A stretch of DNA of 64,000 nt from Asaia astilbis JCM 15831 (GCF_000613845.1 NZ_BAJT01000001.1:227080-291079); one strand, 5' to 3'; counted from the first letter of the stretch, positions 20,088-30,807 are shown. Program-made: numbers and translations. Notes: a model not told the origin generated them from the letters alone.

Positions 20088-20254
20088 TGATAAAGCCTAT
20101 GGTCGCAAGGCGGTCAGGTGATTTCTATCCCGGCCCCGACATGCTTCTGGCTCTCCCCACCGAGAGAGCGGGCCATGTCCCTTTCGCTGAGAAAGGCTGA
20201 TCGGATCGATCGATCACTCAACATGATTTATCGAAATAGGAGATATTCATAACG

Positions 20255-20280
20255 GAAATGATTCGTTGCGAGATCATTTC
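20255..20280. promoter_or_regulatory. Long hairpin/palindrome upstream of the TonB receptor; otherwise empty 20048-20395
   Basis: GAAATGAT-TCG (20255-20265) pairs with CGA-G-ATCATTTC (20269-20280) around a TTG loop, giving eleven pairs with one bulged G. It sits about 115 bases before the receptor start, in a 348-base gap that shows no coding frame. It could be an operator for a metal or sugar regulator or a leader hairpin. I see no clear match to a known box. Confidence 0.4.
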
Positions 20281-20395
20281 GTCTTGTATACGAATGGGCG
20301 CTCTCAGTTCACGCTCGACGGGCGGCAGACAGCTTGGCTGGTAACGTTCGGGAGCGACTGAAAGCGTATCAGAATTCGTAAAGATAGGATCCCGC

Positions 20396-22672
20396 ATGAC
20401 GTCAGGAGTCACCTCGCCACGCTTTATGGCTCTTGCCCGTCTGATGATGTCGACAAGCCTCGTGTCGATCATGACGTTTTCCGGCTCAGCCCTCGCGGCT
20501 CAGGCCCAGCCCGGCAAGAAACATCCGGTTGGCGCTCCTCACAAAAGCGCCAAGCCTGTCGAGGCAAAGGGTGAAGAGGAAATCTCTGTCACGACCTCCC
20601 GTCAGGCTTTGAATGGCGGTGGAGGCATGATGCGGATCGAACGCGCGCCACGGACCGTGCAGACGGTCGATCATGAATATATCTCGATGCGCAATCCCTC
20701 GAGCACGGCGCTCGACCTTATCCAGAATCTGCCGAGTGTCAGTATCAGCACGCCGGATCCTTACGGGATGCAGGGGGGCCAGATTCAGGCCCGTGGTCTG
20801 ACCGATCTGGACATGGCGCTTCTCGTCGATGGCGCACCGGCGGCTGCGGCGAAATACATCACGGAAAATGTCGATACGGAAAATCTGGAATCCGTTTCCC
20901 TGACGCCCGGAAGTTCCGAGACGGCGCTGCCTGTGATGTCGGCAGCGGGCGGCACCATGAATGAACAGACCCATACGCCTGCGAAGAAATTTGGCGGGCT
21001 GGTCGATTTCTCTTACGGCACGAATAATCTCTCGCGCGAATTTATTCGTCTCGATACCGGAGAGATCGGACATACCGGCGTGCATGGTTATTTCTCGTTT
21101 TCGAATACCCATACGCGCAGCTGGATGGGCGCGGGCATCAATGATCGCCGGCATATCGATTTCGGGCTTAACAAGCTGTGGGAAAACGGCTCTTACGCAA
21201 AGACCTTTGTCTCGTGGAACTGGGAAGATTTCACGATTGATAACTATCCGACGGCGCAGCAGTTTTACCGCTACAAGCATACCGGGCAGGGCTACGGCCG
21301 GTCAGCGGATTCCAGCAATATCAACTACTGGAAGAACAATACCGATTACTGGAATCAGGTTTTATATCGGCGCCGATCCACATCGTCCTGCCGCATCGCT
21401 TTGTGTTCGACCTGCAGGCTTATTACAATCTCGGTCGTGGTTGGGATGCGTCTCCCGGCGGAACGGCGACTCAGGCCGATGGCAGCGTGCGCAATGTGAC
21501 AAGCTACTTTCTGCAGGGGGCGACCGAGCGTAGAGGGGCTGTTGCCAAGCTCGGTTACGATATCGATCGCCATAATCATGTCGCGGTCGGCTACTGGTAC
21601 GAAAACAACTATACTGCGCAATCCTACCCGACCAGTTATACGATGGAGAACGGGGCGGCTCCGAGCCCGAACTGGGCTGCGTACCAGATTGCTGCTGGCG
21701 ATCAGCAGAATGCCGGAACCGAGATCCACAGCCTGTTTATCGAAGACCACGCGAAATATCTGAACGACAGGCTGGATATCCAGGCCGGGTTCAAGTTCGT
21801 TATGGCCAATACGTGGAACAAGGATCTCTACGGGCGCATGGTCGTCAATCGTACCGAGCCGCTGCCGCAGCTTTCGGTCGGGTACACGATCGATGAGCAC
21901 AGCCAGATCTACATGAATGCCGAAGGCGATTATCGTCAGCCGAGCGCGGTCGATCTGGGGTGGCTCTATACCAGCATGCCCATCCCGAAAAATCAGTATT
22001 CGATCAAGGAAGAACTCGGTTATCGCTACCACGATGAGCACATCATTCTCGATGCCTCGTTCTTCAACTATAATGTGACCAACCGCATCGTGAACCAGTA
22101 TCTCGGCATGAACCAGTTCAGGCCGTTCTCGATCGGTAATCAGCATATGCGCGGGTTTGACGCGATGATTTCGGCGCGGCCGATCCACGGTTTCAGCCCC
22201 TATGCATCGGTCGAGTATCTGCATGCTGTGCAGGACAGCAATGTGCTCGATCCGTACACCAATACGATGCTGAATTCGAAGGGGACGCAGGCGATCATGG
22301 CGCCGCGCGTCCTCGCCAATTTCGGCCTGACCTACAAATATGCGGGCTTTTTCGGCAATGCGAGCCTGCATTATACCGGTCCGCAATCGGTCAGCGTGGC
22401 AGGCGACCAGCGCATGCCGGGATTTGTGACCAATACGATCTCACTGGGCTATCGTTTCAAACCGGTCGCTTTGCGCAATCGCCGACGATCAAGCTGAATT
22501 TCGCCAATGTTACGGGATCGATCGTTCGTACGGGCGCCATGGGCGCGATCTACAGCGCCAAGGACCCGAGCACGGTCTATAGCGGGAGCCTTAATCCTAT
22601 ACCGGGTATGGAAATTCCTTCATGACCGCCGCCCGGTTTACGATGACGGGCACGGTCTCCACCAGCTTCTGA
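20396..22672 (+). CDS. TonB-dependent outer-membrane receptor (three frame breaks)
   Basis: About 759 aa once repaired. A signal peptide (hydrophobic to about residue 38, SGSALAAQAQ) is followed by a plug domain (about 85-200: VQTVDHEYISM, SSTALDLIQNLPSVS, DLDMALLVDG). A 22-strand-type barrel rich in aromatic strands ends in TMTGTVSTSF. Breaks lie in T-runs at 21360-21363 (joins NQV to FISAPIHIVLPHRFVFDLQA), 22470-22472 (joins FKPVA to FAQSPTIKLNFANVTG) and 22619-22620 (joins GMEIP to MTAARFTMTG), each one T short. The substrate is not evident; no transporter genes are adjacent. Confidence 0.85.
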
Positions 22673-22678
22673 GTTACG

Positions 22679-22710
22679 CGTTTCAGGGGGCCTTCGTGCC
22701 CCCTGAAACG
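22679..22710. terminator. Strong hairpin between convergent genes
   Basis: A 13-bp perfect stem, CGTTTCAGGGGGC (22679-22691) with GCCCCCTGAAACG (22698-22710), has a CTTCGT loop. It lies between the stops of the TonB receptor and the thioredoxin-like gene and is probably bidirectional. There is no long U-run. Confidence 0.65.
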
Positions 22711-22718
22711 TCCTGATC

Positions 22719-23774
22719 TCAGCCGAAGGTGAAGGAGAAGGCCTCGACGCCAGGGCTTATGAATTCGATCTTGAAGACATGGTCGTCTACCGAGTAGCTG
22801 GACTGACGCACGAGCTGATAGAGCCGCTGGCCGGTCACCGTGCCGACGCCGTTTGCGTCGCAATCAGTGCCATGCATATCTCCGGGCGGATGACCATCGA
22901 TCGTCACCTTGAAGGACACAGGGGTGTTGCTCTGGGTGGAGCCCATCACCAGATGCAGGTCCCGCGCATGGAAGCGGTAAGTAATGGATCCATTCGCCTT
23001 GTTGAGGCGCGCCGATTCCGGCCCGACCGTCCAGTTTCCGGTAAGGCCCCAGTCACTCAATAGCGGCTTCGTCTCAATGACATACTCGTTCGGCGCGTCC
23101 TGAATGGCACCGCCTGTCGAGATGAAATGCGCCGCGCGTGAGTAGCCGATATAGGTTTCAGGGCTGAGATTGGCAGATAGATCGGTCTCGGCCTGTTCTC
23201 CGGTGCCCGTGGGATGAACAAGATCGTCCGGCAGGTTCTGGGCCCCGTTCTCACGGAGCATGGACTGGATCAGATGCTCGGAGCGATCGTAATCGCCTTC
23301 GCCGAAATGATGCGTCTGCACCTTTCCATCCCCACCGATAAAATAGGCAGCTGGCCAGTATTCGTTGTTAAAGCCGTTCCAGATGGCACGGTCGTTATCG
23401 ACCGCAACAGGGAAGGTGATGTGGAAACGATCGAGGGCCTTCTTGATGTTATCGACATTCTTCTCGAACGCGAATTCCGGCGCGTGAACGCCAATGATGA
23501 CCAGTCCGTAAGGTTTGTATTTGGTGGCCCATGCTTCGACATAGGGCAGCTCGCGCAGACAGTTGATACAGGAATAGGTCCAGAAATCGACCAGAACCAC
23601 CTTACCCTTGAGAGCGTCAGCAGAGAGCGGGGTCGTATTCAGCCACGACGTTGCGCCGGAAAGCGAAGCAAGAGGGGTTGCTCGCGCCTCGCTCGCCCCG
23701 AGAGGGGCTGTAGCCAAAAGCGCGAGAGAAACGGTGAGACCGGAATATCGCAAAAACGAGTGCCGCAGGGACAT
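22719..23774 (-). CDS. Periplasmic thioredoxin-like protein (DipZ/TlpA-type) with C-terminal domain
   Basis: A 351-aa exported protein with a signal peptide at 1-32 (SLALLATAPLGASEA). An AhpC/TlpA thioredoxin fold (about 45-175) carries the redox pair C69-I-N-C72 in FWTYSCINCLRELP. A C-terminal beta-rich domain (about 205-351) matches the extension of DipZ-like proteins. It probably reduces or exchanges disulfides in the periplasm, or responds to oxidants. The membrane DsbD-like half of true DipZ is absent. It converges on the TonB receptor. Confidence 0.8.
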   Translation of the reverse strand: MSLRHSFLRYSGLTVSLALLATAPLGASEARATPLASLSGATSWLNTTPLSADALKGKVVLVDFWTYSCINCLRELPYVEAWATKYKPYGLVIIGVHAPEFAFEKNVDNIKKALDRFHITFPVAVDNDRAIWNGFNNEYWPAAYFIGGDGKVQTHHFGEGDYDRSEHLIQSMLRENGAQNLPDDLVHPTGTGEQAETDLSANLSPETYIGYSRAAHFISTGGAIQDAPNEYVIETKPLLSDWGLTGNWTVGPESARLNKANGSITYRFHARDLHLVMGSTQSNTPVSFKVTIDGHPPGDMHGTDCDANGVGTVTGQRLYQLVRQSSYSVDDHVFKIEFISPGVEAFSFTFG

Positions 23775-23825
23775 GGAAGCGCCTTGAAAGAGGAAGGCGG
23801 CAGTCTTAGCCCCGGCCCGAACCCA

Positions 23826-25309
23826 TCAGGCTCCGGCAGGCTCTGCCGCGAGGAGTTCAGCTAGAACGACGCTCGTGCCACGCTGTTCCAAGCTTTCCGC
23901 CATTTCACGAATCTCACGACGATGGTCGTCACTGAGGGTGAAGCTCTCGAACACGATCATTGAAAAGACCGTGTCCCAATTCTTTGCCAGCACGCGTTGA
24001 TCCGGGCTGATGGACGGCTCGAAAGGCGTGAATATCTCTCCCTGATCGGTACGTCCGCGCAGATAACGGATGAAGCAGGCCAGAACGAAAATCATCCGAT
24101 CGAGCTGACCGCCCGAGGCGACGAGCTTGTTCCAGCTCGGCGCGAGGAAGACCGGTAATTTGCTGCCACCATCGCCCGTGATACGAGCCAGACGGTCGCC
24201 GACATCGGGGTTGCTGAAGCGCGCAATAATCAGGTCGCGATAAGCGGGAAGGGGCATGTCTGCCGGTGCGCTGAGATGAGGAATGACATCGCAGCTCATG
24301 AAGCGTTCGACGAGGGCACCGATTTGTTTGTCGGTGATGGCGTCGCGTACGGTCTCGAGCCCGGCGAGCTGACCGGGATAGGCGAGCACCGAATGCGACG
24401 CGTTGAGCATCCGCACCTTGGCCAGCTCGTAGGGGTGCACGTCGGGGACGATCTGGGCGCCAACTTTTTCCAGCGCGGGTCGTCCGTTGACGAAGCGATC
24501 TTCGATCACCCATTGAGCGAATTCTTCAGAAATGACAGGAAGCCGGTCATGGACGCCACATTCGGCGTTCACGTGATCGGCGTCCTCTTTCAGAACGGCT
24601 GGCGTGATGCGATCGACCATCGAGCTGGGGAAGGTCACTTCCTTCTCGATCCATTCTGCAAGGGCGGGGTCGAGGGCGCGGGCGTGGCTCAGAACGGAGC
24701 GCTTCGTCACCACGCCGTTGTCGCGCAGATTATCGCAGGACATGACCGTAAACGGCGCAATGCCGGCAGCACGGCGCAGGCGCAGCGCCTCCACGATATA
24801 GCCGAACGCGGATTCGGGCTGGCCAGGATTGGCGAGCTCGCGCCTGGTGAGCGCATTGTCCAGGCGGTACTCGCCTGTTGCATGATCCTGATTATAGCCA
24901 CCCTCGGTGATCGTCATCGAGACGATGCGGGTCTCAGGATTAGACATGCGTGCCAGTACGGCCTGCGGGTCAGCCGGAGCGAACAGATAATCGAGCATCG
25001 AGCCGATCACCTGATGGCGTTTGCTGCCATCCGGGGCATAGCGCGTCAGGGTGTAGAGATTGTCCTGAGCGGGAAATGCCTCGAGCTTGAGACGCTCGGT
25101 TGCATCGTCGATCAGCCGACGCCGCAAAAGGCCCAGCCTTCATTGCCAGGGTGCTCCAGAAGCCGGTCCACATACCAGCATTGATGGGCGCGATGAAAAT
25201 TCCCGACGCTCAGATGAACGATCCCGGCTTTCAGGGAGGCGCGATCATAGGCAAAAACCTCGACGCTGGCAGGGAGGGTCGAGAGAGTTTTTGAGGAGAG
25301 AGCGATCAT
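23826..25309 (-). CDS. Mannitol dehydrogenase family oxidoreductase (one frame break)
   Basis: About 494 aa of the long-chain mannitol 2-dehydrogenase / mannonate oxidoreductase family (NAD(P)-linked hexitol-ketohexose or uronate-aldonate interconversion). The N-terminal dinucleotide-binding part has VHLSVGNFHRAHQ; the catalytic part has KVRMLNASHSVLAYPG, with the family Lys/Asn/His residues. The frame breaks at 25115: GWAFCGVG is followed in the next frame by LIDDATERLKLEAF, and adding one G (CAGCC to CAGGCC) restores it. Mannitol 2-dehydrogenase (fructose reductase) is most likely, but fructuronate or mannonate activity cannot be excluded. No transporter is nearby. Confidence 0.85.
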
Positions 25310-25491
25310 GGGCTGTCCTGAAGGATCACAAGGCTTGGAGAGGGAGAAACGAGGGTCCGAGGAGCGGGCTCCATCGGAACAGGAGGTGTGAAGTGCAGCG
25401 CGCGGGGAGATGTGGCGGTTCCCCTCGGAGGCTCAAGGCCTAAAAGCCAAGTCTTCTGGCACTATTTGGTGAAGAGGCTTAACTCTGCGTC

Positions 25492-26714
25492 ATGCAGTCA
25501 CCCCAAACCATCGCCGTGATCGGCGCCGGGCCCGCCGGTCTTGCCGCAGCAGAGAGCCTCTCCGCTGAAGGGCACGATGTCGTTGTCTACGATCAGATGC
25601 CCAGCCGGCGCGCAAGTTTCTGATGGCAGGTCGGAGTGGTCTGAATCTGACCCATGCAGAGGATCTCGACAGTTTTCTGTCTCGATACGGAGAGGCTACG
25701 GCGTGGCTCGCGCCTTTGGTGCGTCGGTTCCCGCCTCAGGCGCTTCGTCACTGGGCGGAGGAACTGGGGCAGCCCTGCTTTACCGGCACAAGTGGCCGCG
25801 TTTTTCCTCAGGCCATGAAGGCTTCTCCCTTGCTGCGCGCCTGGCTTGCGCGGCTATCTGTCCAGAAGGTGCGCTTTGCGCTGCGTCATCGGTGGCTGGG
25901 CTGGAGTGAGGCAGGGGCGCTTCGTTTTCTGACGACAGAAGGCGAGAGAGAGATCCGTGCCGATGCTGTTGTGCTGGCGTTGGGCGGCGCGTCATGGCCG
26001 CGTCTTGGGAGCGATGGTGACTGGGCCGGCTTCGTGCCGCCCGACGCTGTTGCGCGGCTCAGACCCGCTAATTGTGGTTTTCTGACAGCGCTCTCTCCCG
26101 CCTTTCATGAGCAGTTTCAGGGTGAGGTGCTGCATTCGGTCACGCTGAGTGGCGCGGGTCAGAAGGCTCGGGGTGATGTCACGATCACTCGGCAGGGGAT
26201 CGAGGGCGCGCCGGTCTATCGCTTATCGGCCTGCTGGCGCGAGGCGCTGCTTCGGGACGGGCGGCTGGAGATTTCGATCGATCTGCGTCCGGGCGTGACG
26301 CCTGACGCGCTGCTCACAAGGCTCGAGAGCTTTCGTGCGCGGGAGAGTCAGTCCAACAGATTGCGTCGTCTGGGGCTCTCTCCCGCCGCACGATGGCTCC
26401 TGCGAGAGAACACAGCGCCCAATGTGACCCCGCAAGAGCTTGTGCGGGAGATCAAGGCCTGTTCCGTTATCCTGACCGCACCGGACTCACTGGCTCGTGC
26501 CATCTCGACGGCAGGCGGTATCCGATACGATGCGCTCGATCATGGCCTGATGCTGAAACACCGTCCTGGCGTGTTTGTGGCGGGCGAAATGCTGGACTGG
26601 GAGGCTCCGACAGGCGGGTATCTGCTTCAGGCCTGTTTCGCGACCGGGCGCGCCGCAGCGGACGGGGTCAGGGCTTGGCTGGTCAAGGGCAGCGATCAGC
26701 CGGGTAATGGCTGA
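25492..26714 (+). CDS. TIGR03862-type flavoprotein, NAD(P)/FAD-dependent (one frame break)
   Basis: About 408 aa. The N-terminal FAD-binding motif VIGAGPAGLAAAESL is in one frame and MPSP-ARKFLMAGRSGLNLT in the next. One C is missing at 25605-25606 (CCC expected). Later segments are VLALGGASWPRLGSDGDWAG and the C-terminal AGEMLDWEAPTGGYLLQACF, all typical of the BaiN/HI0933-like family (TIGR03862 branch). The substrate of this branch is not established. The gene is 31 bases from the HerA-like ATPase and may share its transcript. Confidence 0.8.
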
Positions 26715-26745
26715 CTTTGGGGGCAAGGTGCGCTAGGGACACCCC

Positions 26746-28176
26746 ATGAGCGTATCCATCACCATGGGCCGTGGCCGAGACGGCGCGGATGTCCAGCTAG
26801 ACCTGACAGAACTCCTTGCAACCCGCCTGCTCGTTCAGGGAAATTCGGGCTCGGGGAAGTCGCATCTTTTGCGTCGTCTTCTGGAGCAGACAGCCACTCT
26901 CATTCAGCAGGTCATCATCGATCCCGAAGGTGATTTCGTTACGCTCGCCGAGAAATACGGCCATCTGGTGATCGATGCGTCAGAGCAGACAGAGGCTACG
27001 CTGAGAGCGGCTGGCGAGCGGGCTCGTGCCCATAGGGCATCTGTGGTGCTCAATCTGGAATCGGTCGAGGCCGAGATGCAGCTGCGCGCTGCCGGCTCAT
27101 TCCTGAACGGGATGTTCGAAGCACCGCGTGCTCATTGGTACCCGGTGCTTGTGGTGGTGGACGAAGCGCAGCTTTTTGCCCCGGTCGCAGGCGGCGATAC
27201 GTCTGATGAGGCCCGTCGTCTCTCTCTGGGGGCCATGACCAATCTGATGTGCCGTGGTCGAAAGCGCGGCCTTGCCGGTGTGATTGCGACACAGAGACTG
27301 GCAAAGCTCGCCAAGAATGTTGCAGCCGAAGCCTCGAATTTTCTTATGGGGCGCACGTTTCTCGATATCGACATGCTGCGTGCGGCCGATCTTCTGGGAA
27401 TGGAGCGGCGGACGGCAGAAGGATTTCGCGATCTGGCGCGCGGGCAGTTCATGGCGCTCGGCCCTGCCTTAAGCCGCAGGCCGCTGATGGTGTCGATCGG
27501 TTCGGTCGAGACAGCAAGCCATGCCAATGGGCCGCTCCTGACCCCGTTCGAAGCACGTCCTGCGGAAGACAATTACAGCCTGATCCTCGAGCCCGTGGTT
27601 GAAGCGGCTCCTCGGCCAAGAGAGCGCCGGGCACCAGCGCCCGATCTTCTCGCTCAGCTCGATGCCTATTCGGCGGCTGCTCCGGTGGAGGACGTTATTG
27701 CTTCCGTCGAAGCGGCTCCCGACCTTCTCTGGCGTCTGACAGAGGCCGTCGTTGCAGAGACTGACTCGGCCTATCGTCCGCTGGCAACGCTCTACCAGGA
27801 TTTCCAGCTCAGAGCGCGTATCGAGAGGCTTGACCGCGACGTGCTTGATCTGGCGGCATTTCGTCTGTTGCTTGCAAGCGTGCGTTCGGGTTCGACATTC
27901 GAGCAGACGCGGGAAGAGAGCTGGGAGCAGGCGCTGGAGATCGCCCGTGCGGTGCCGGAAGACGTTCAGGGTGTTGTGCTGCTTCTCGCGCGCGCGGCTC
28001 TCGATGGCGCCTCCTGCCCAGGTGACGAGGCGATCGCCGAGGCTTATGGCACCCATTCACTAGGCCGTGCACGCCGTCAACTTGCCTATCTCGAAGAGCG
28101 TCAGATCATTGTCGTTCAGGATATGCCAGCGGGTCGGCGCATCGCCTTTATCGGGCATGGCTGGCAGACCAGCTGA
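26746..28176 (+). CDS. HerA/DUF87-like ATPase
   Basis: A 476-aa soluble P-loop ATPase. Walker A is NSGSGKSH (33-40), Walker B is VLVVVDEAQLF (D139, E140). An Arg-finger/sensor region follows (MCRGRKRGLAGVIATQRLAK), as in HerA-FtsK ATPases. The C-terminal part (about 300-476) is helical, perhaps with a winged-helix fold. HerA proteins usually pair with the nuclease NurA, or in defence with SIR2 or other effectors. No such partner is seen here. The N-terminal barrel of classical HerA is also missing, so it may be a bacterial conserved ATPase of unknown role. Confidence 0.75.
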   Translation: MSVSITMGRGRDGADVQLDLTELLATRLLVQGNSGSGKSHLLRRLLEQTATLIQQVIIDPEGDFVTLAEKYGHLVIDASEQTEATLRAAGERARAHRASVVLNLESVEAEMQLRAAGSFLNGMFEAPRAHWYPVLVVVDEAQLFAPVAGGDTSDEARRLSLGAMTNLMCRGRKRGLAGVIATQRLAKLAKNVAAEASNFLMGRTFLDIDMLRAADLLGMERRTAEGFRDLARGQFMALGPALSRRPLMVSIGSVETASHANGPLLTPFEARPAEDNYSLILEPVVEAAPRPRERRAPAPDLLAQLDAYSAAAPVEDVIASVEAAPDLLWRLTEAVVAETDSAYRPLATLYQDFQLRARIERLDRDVLDLAAFRLLLASVRSGSTFEQTREESWEQALEIARAVPEDVQGVVLLLARAALDGASCPGDEAIAEAYGTHSLGRARRQLAYLEERQIIVVQDMPAGRRIAFIGHGWQTS

Positions 28177-28239
28177 GGACTGCAACCGGCCAGCAGGGCT
28201 TGTCGTTGCATGGCAGTCTCTGCTGGTTTGGAAGAAATT

Positions 28240-28455
28240 ATGACAAACGATGAACTGATTGCTCTGGTCGCGCTTAATGGTCCCGATGCCACCTACGACG
28301 CCCGGCTCTCCGGCTACGATATTACGGTGCCGGTGCAGATTCAGGGGGGCGATGGACATCACGTCATCAAGCATCTCGTCAAGCCCATGTTTTTTTCAGG
28401 CGCGATGATCATTGACGTCAAACTTCTGAATGCCGACGCCCGTCATCATGAATGA
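28240..28455 (+). CDS. Small conserved-looking protein, unknown function
   Basis: About 71 aa from ATG 28240 (MTNDELIALVALNG). An in-frame ATG at 28210 is possible but less likely. It is a compact mixed alpha/beta protein (YDITVPVQIQGGDGHHVIKH) with no signal or membrane segment. It stands 28 bases before kup. I do not recognise the family. Confidence 0.55.
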   Translation: MTNDELIALVALNGPDATYDARLSGYDITVPVQIQGGDGHHVIKHLVKPMFFSGAMIIDVKLLNADARHHE

Positions 28456-28482
28456 GGGCCCGGCAGTTTAACGGGGAGCCGT

Positions 28483-30354
28483 ATGGCCGAAGAACACAGG
28501 AAGGTGCTGCCCGGAGCTTTGGCAGCCCTTGGTATCGTTTTTGGTGATATCGGCACCAGTCCGCTTTACACCCTGCAGACCGTCCTGAGCGACACGGGGT
28601 CTACCGACAGAACCACGCTTCTAGGTGGGTTCTCCCTTCTGGTCTGGACCATGATAACGGTGGTCGCGCTCAAATATGCGACGCTTGTCATGCGCGCCGA
28701 TAACAAGGGCGAAGGTGGCATTCTTGCGCTCTTCTCGCTGGTTGGTCGATCCTTCGGCAAACATTGGTACACGAAGGGCACGTTGCTTGCTGCTGCGGGT
28801 CTTTTCGGTGCCGCTCTGCTCTATGGCGATGGCGCGATCACACCGGCTATTTCGGTTCTGAGTGCGGTAGAAGGGATCGGGATCGTCACCAAATCCCTCC
28901 AACCCTATATCCTGCCGGTTGCCGCCGTTATCCTGTTTGCGATCTTTGCTATCCAGCCTCTGGGTACAGCGCGGATCAGCGCGGTATTCGGCCCGATCAT
29001 GCTGCTCTGGTTTCTTGCTCTTGGCGGGATCGGTCTAAGTTCGCTCCTGCATGATCCTTCTGTACTCGTTGGACTGAACCCGTTCTACGGTCTGCATTTT
29101 CTCTATGAGCATGGTGCCAATAGTCTGGTGATTCTGGGGGCGGTCTTTTTGTCCGTCACCGGTGCAGAAGCGCTTTATGCTGATATGAGCCATGTCGGAC
29201 GTCCAAGCGTCCGTCTGGCTCTGGCCGCGATCGTTCTGCCGATGTTGATTCTGAGCTATGCGGGGCAGACGGCCTTTCTGGTCAGTCATCCACAGGTCAA
29301 GGATAATCCCTTTTTCGCAACCATGCCGCACGGGCTGGTTTTGCCGATGGTCGTGCTGGCGACTTTTGCAACAATTATTGCGAGCCAGGCCATTATCACG
29401 GGGGCGTTCACCCTGACGCGTCAGGCGATGCAGCTTGGCTGGTTTCCAAGCCTCAATATCCGCCAGACTTCGGATAGTGAGTACGGCCAGATTTATGTTC
29501 CGGTCGTGAACTGGCTGCTGATGGTCGTGACCTTGCTCATTGCTTTCAGCTTCAAGAGTTCTGACGCGTTGTCAGGGGCCTACGGCACTGCGGTTTCGAC
29601 CACCATGCTCATGACGACGCTGTTGATCTTCGATGTTATGCGCGAGCGCTGGAAATGGGCCCTCTGGAAGGCTCTGCCCATCGCATTTTGCTTCTTCGTG
29701 GTCGATATCGCGTTTTTTGTCGCCAATCTGCTCAAGATCGACAAGGGCGGTTATGTGCCTCTGCTGATCGGGTTGCTGATCTACGTCATCATGACGACGT
29801 GGCATCGCGGCACGATCTTGCTCCGTGCCGGGCTCGCGCCTCTGGGCGAGCGCACAGACAAGGTGCGGCAGAAACTGCGCGATGGACAGTTGATCCGCAC
29901 CCCGGGGGCTGCCGTTTTCCTCTCTCGCTACGAGAGCGCCCTGCCGCCAATCGTCATGCGCCATGTTGCCGATTTTCAGTGTCTGCCCGAGCAGGTTGTG
30001 GCGCTGAACGTGAAGTTCGATACCGTGCCCCGTATTCCTGCCGATGAGCGCATGACAGTGAAGGATCTGGGCGAAGGGCTCTGGCAGATCAATGTGACCT
30101 TCGGGTTTGTCGAGATCCCCAATCTTTATTACGTGCTCCGTCAGGCGCAGGAGCAGGGTTGTACGATCGATCTGGACAAGGTGGTCTTCTTTGCCGGTGA
30201 TGACGACGTCGTTCCTGACCTGAAGAAGCCCAAAATGGTAGAGCCGCGCCGAATCCTGTTCGGCTTCCTGTATCGTAACGCGGTGCGGGCTTCAGACAGA
30301 TTTACCCTGCCTCGTGAGCGTCTGGTCGAGATCGGACATCAGGTCGAGATCTGA
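28483..30354 (+). CDS. kup: Low-affinity potassium transporter Kup
   Basis: A 623-aa inner-membrane protein with about twelve hydrophobic segments and a C-terminal cytosolic domain. The family start is intact (GALAALGIVFGDIGTSPLYT), followed by the conserved GALLYGDGAITPAISVLSAV and SVTGAEALYADMSHVG. Kup takes up K+ with protons, useful at acidic pH. The gene is complete. Confidence 0.95.
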   Translation: MAEEHRKVLPGALAALGIVFGDIGTSPLYTLQTVLSDTGSTDRTTLLGGFSLLVWTMITVVALKYATLVMRADNKGEGGILALFSLVGRSFGKHWYTKGTLLAAAGLFGAALLYGDGAITPAISVLSAVEGIGIVTKSLQPYILPVAAVILFAIFAIQPLGTARISAVFGPIMLLWFLALGGIGLSSLLHDPSVLVGLNPFYGLHFLYEHGANSLVILGAVFLSVTGAEALYADMSHVGRPSVRLALAAIVLPMLILSYAGQTAFLVSHPQVKDNPFFATMPHGLVLPMVVLATFATIIASQAIITGAFTLTRQAMQLGWFPSLNIRQTSDSEYGQIYVPVVNWLLMVVTLLIAFSFKSSDALSGAYGTAVSTTMLMTTLLIFDVMRERWKWALWKALPIAFCFFVVDIAFFVANLLKIDKGGYVPLLIGLLIYVIMTTWHRGTILLRAGLAPLGERTDKVRQKLRDGQLIRTPGAAVFLSRYESALPPIVMRHVADFQCLPEQVVALNVKFDTVPRIPADERMTVKDLGEGLWQINVTFGFVEIPNLYYVLRQAQEQGCTIDLDKVVFFAGDDDVVPDLKKPKMVEPRRILFGFLYRNAVRASDRFTLPRERLVEIGHQVEI

Positions 30355-30432
30355 TTCCGGCGTCGTTGCATAATTGTATCTCTGGCGTTTCCTCCCGAAT
30401 GGGGGAGGGATGTCTTGTTAAGGAAATTCCTC

Positions 30433-30756
30433 ATGCGTCTTCTTCTTGGTCTTCCCTTGATCGCGATGGCTCTGGCCGCGCCGCTTGCCCATGCCGAGCC
30501 TGGCGGGTGTCTGAAATATGGGGCTGCGGGTGCGGTTGGCGGTCATCTGGTGAAGCATGGCGTGCTCGGTGCGATGGGCGGTTGTGCAACAGGCATGTAC
30601 AAGCGTCACGAATACCGCAAGGAAGCCCGTGAAAAGGCTGCGCTCTACGACAAGGAGCATCCGGGCGCGAAGGGCAGCTATGAAGAGAAAGCGACGGCAT
30701 ACGACGTCGAGCATTCCACTCAACCGGGTAAATCGGACTCCGCCTCGAAAGACTAA
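30433..30756 (+). CDS. Small exported protein with Gly-rich segment
   Basis: About 107 aa from ATG 30433; a TTG at 30415 would add six residues. The signal peptide is LLLGLPLIAMALAAPLAHA. A Gly/Ala-rich helix-like stretch follows (YGAAGAVGGHLVKHGVLGAM), which resembles a glycine zipper, with two Cys, then a charged hydrophilic tail (about 55-107). It is probably periplasmic or membrane-associated. No function is assigned. Confidence 0.6.
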   Translation: MRLLLGLPLIAMALAAPLAHAEPGGCLKYGAAGAVGGHLVKHGVLGAMGGCATGMYKRHEYRKEAREKAALYDKEHPGAKGSYEEKATAYDVEHSTQPGKSDSASKD

Positions 30757-30782
30757 GGCCACCCTGTCTCTGACTGAAATGT

Positions 30783-30807
30783 CCTCACCTGACCTCGGTC
30801 GGTGAGG
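30783..30807 (+). terminator. Compact hairpin after the small exported protein
   Basis: CCTCACC and GACC (30783-30794) pair with GGTC and GGTGAGG (30797-30807) with one bulged T and a TC turn. It is immediately followed by the palindrome at 30808. It is a probable terminator or part of a composite regulatory element. Confidence 0.5.

Noticed and set aside
21355..22386. 343-aa open frame opposite the TonB receptor
   Set aside because: It is explained by codon bias of the barrel-coding strand and has no ribosome site or domain.
20396..22672. TonB receptor as a true pseudogene
   Set aside because: All three breaks are one-T losses in T-runs and the protein is otherwise complete, so sequencing error is the simpler explanation.
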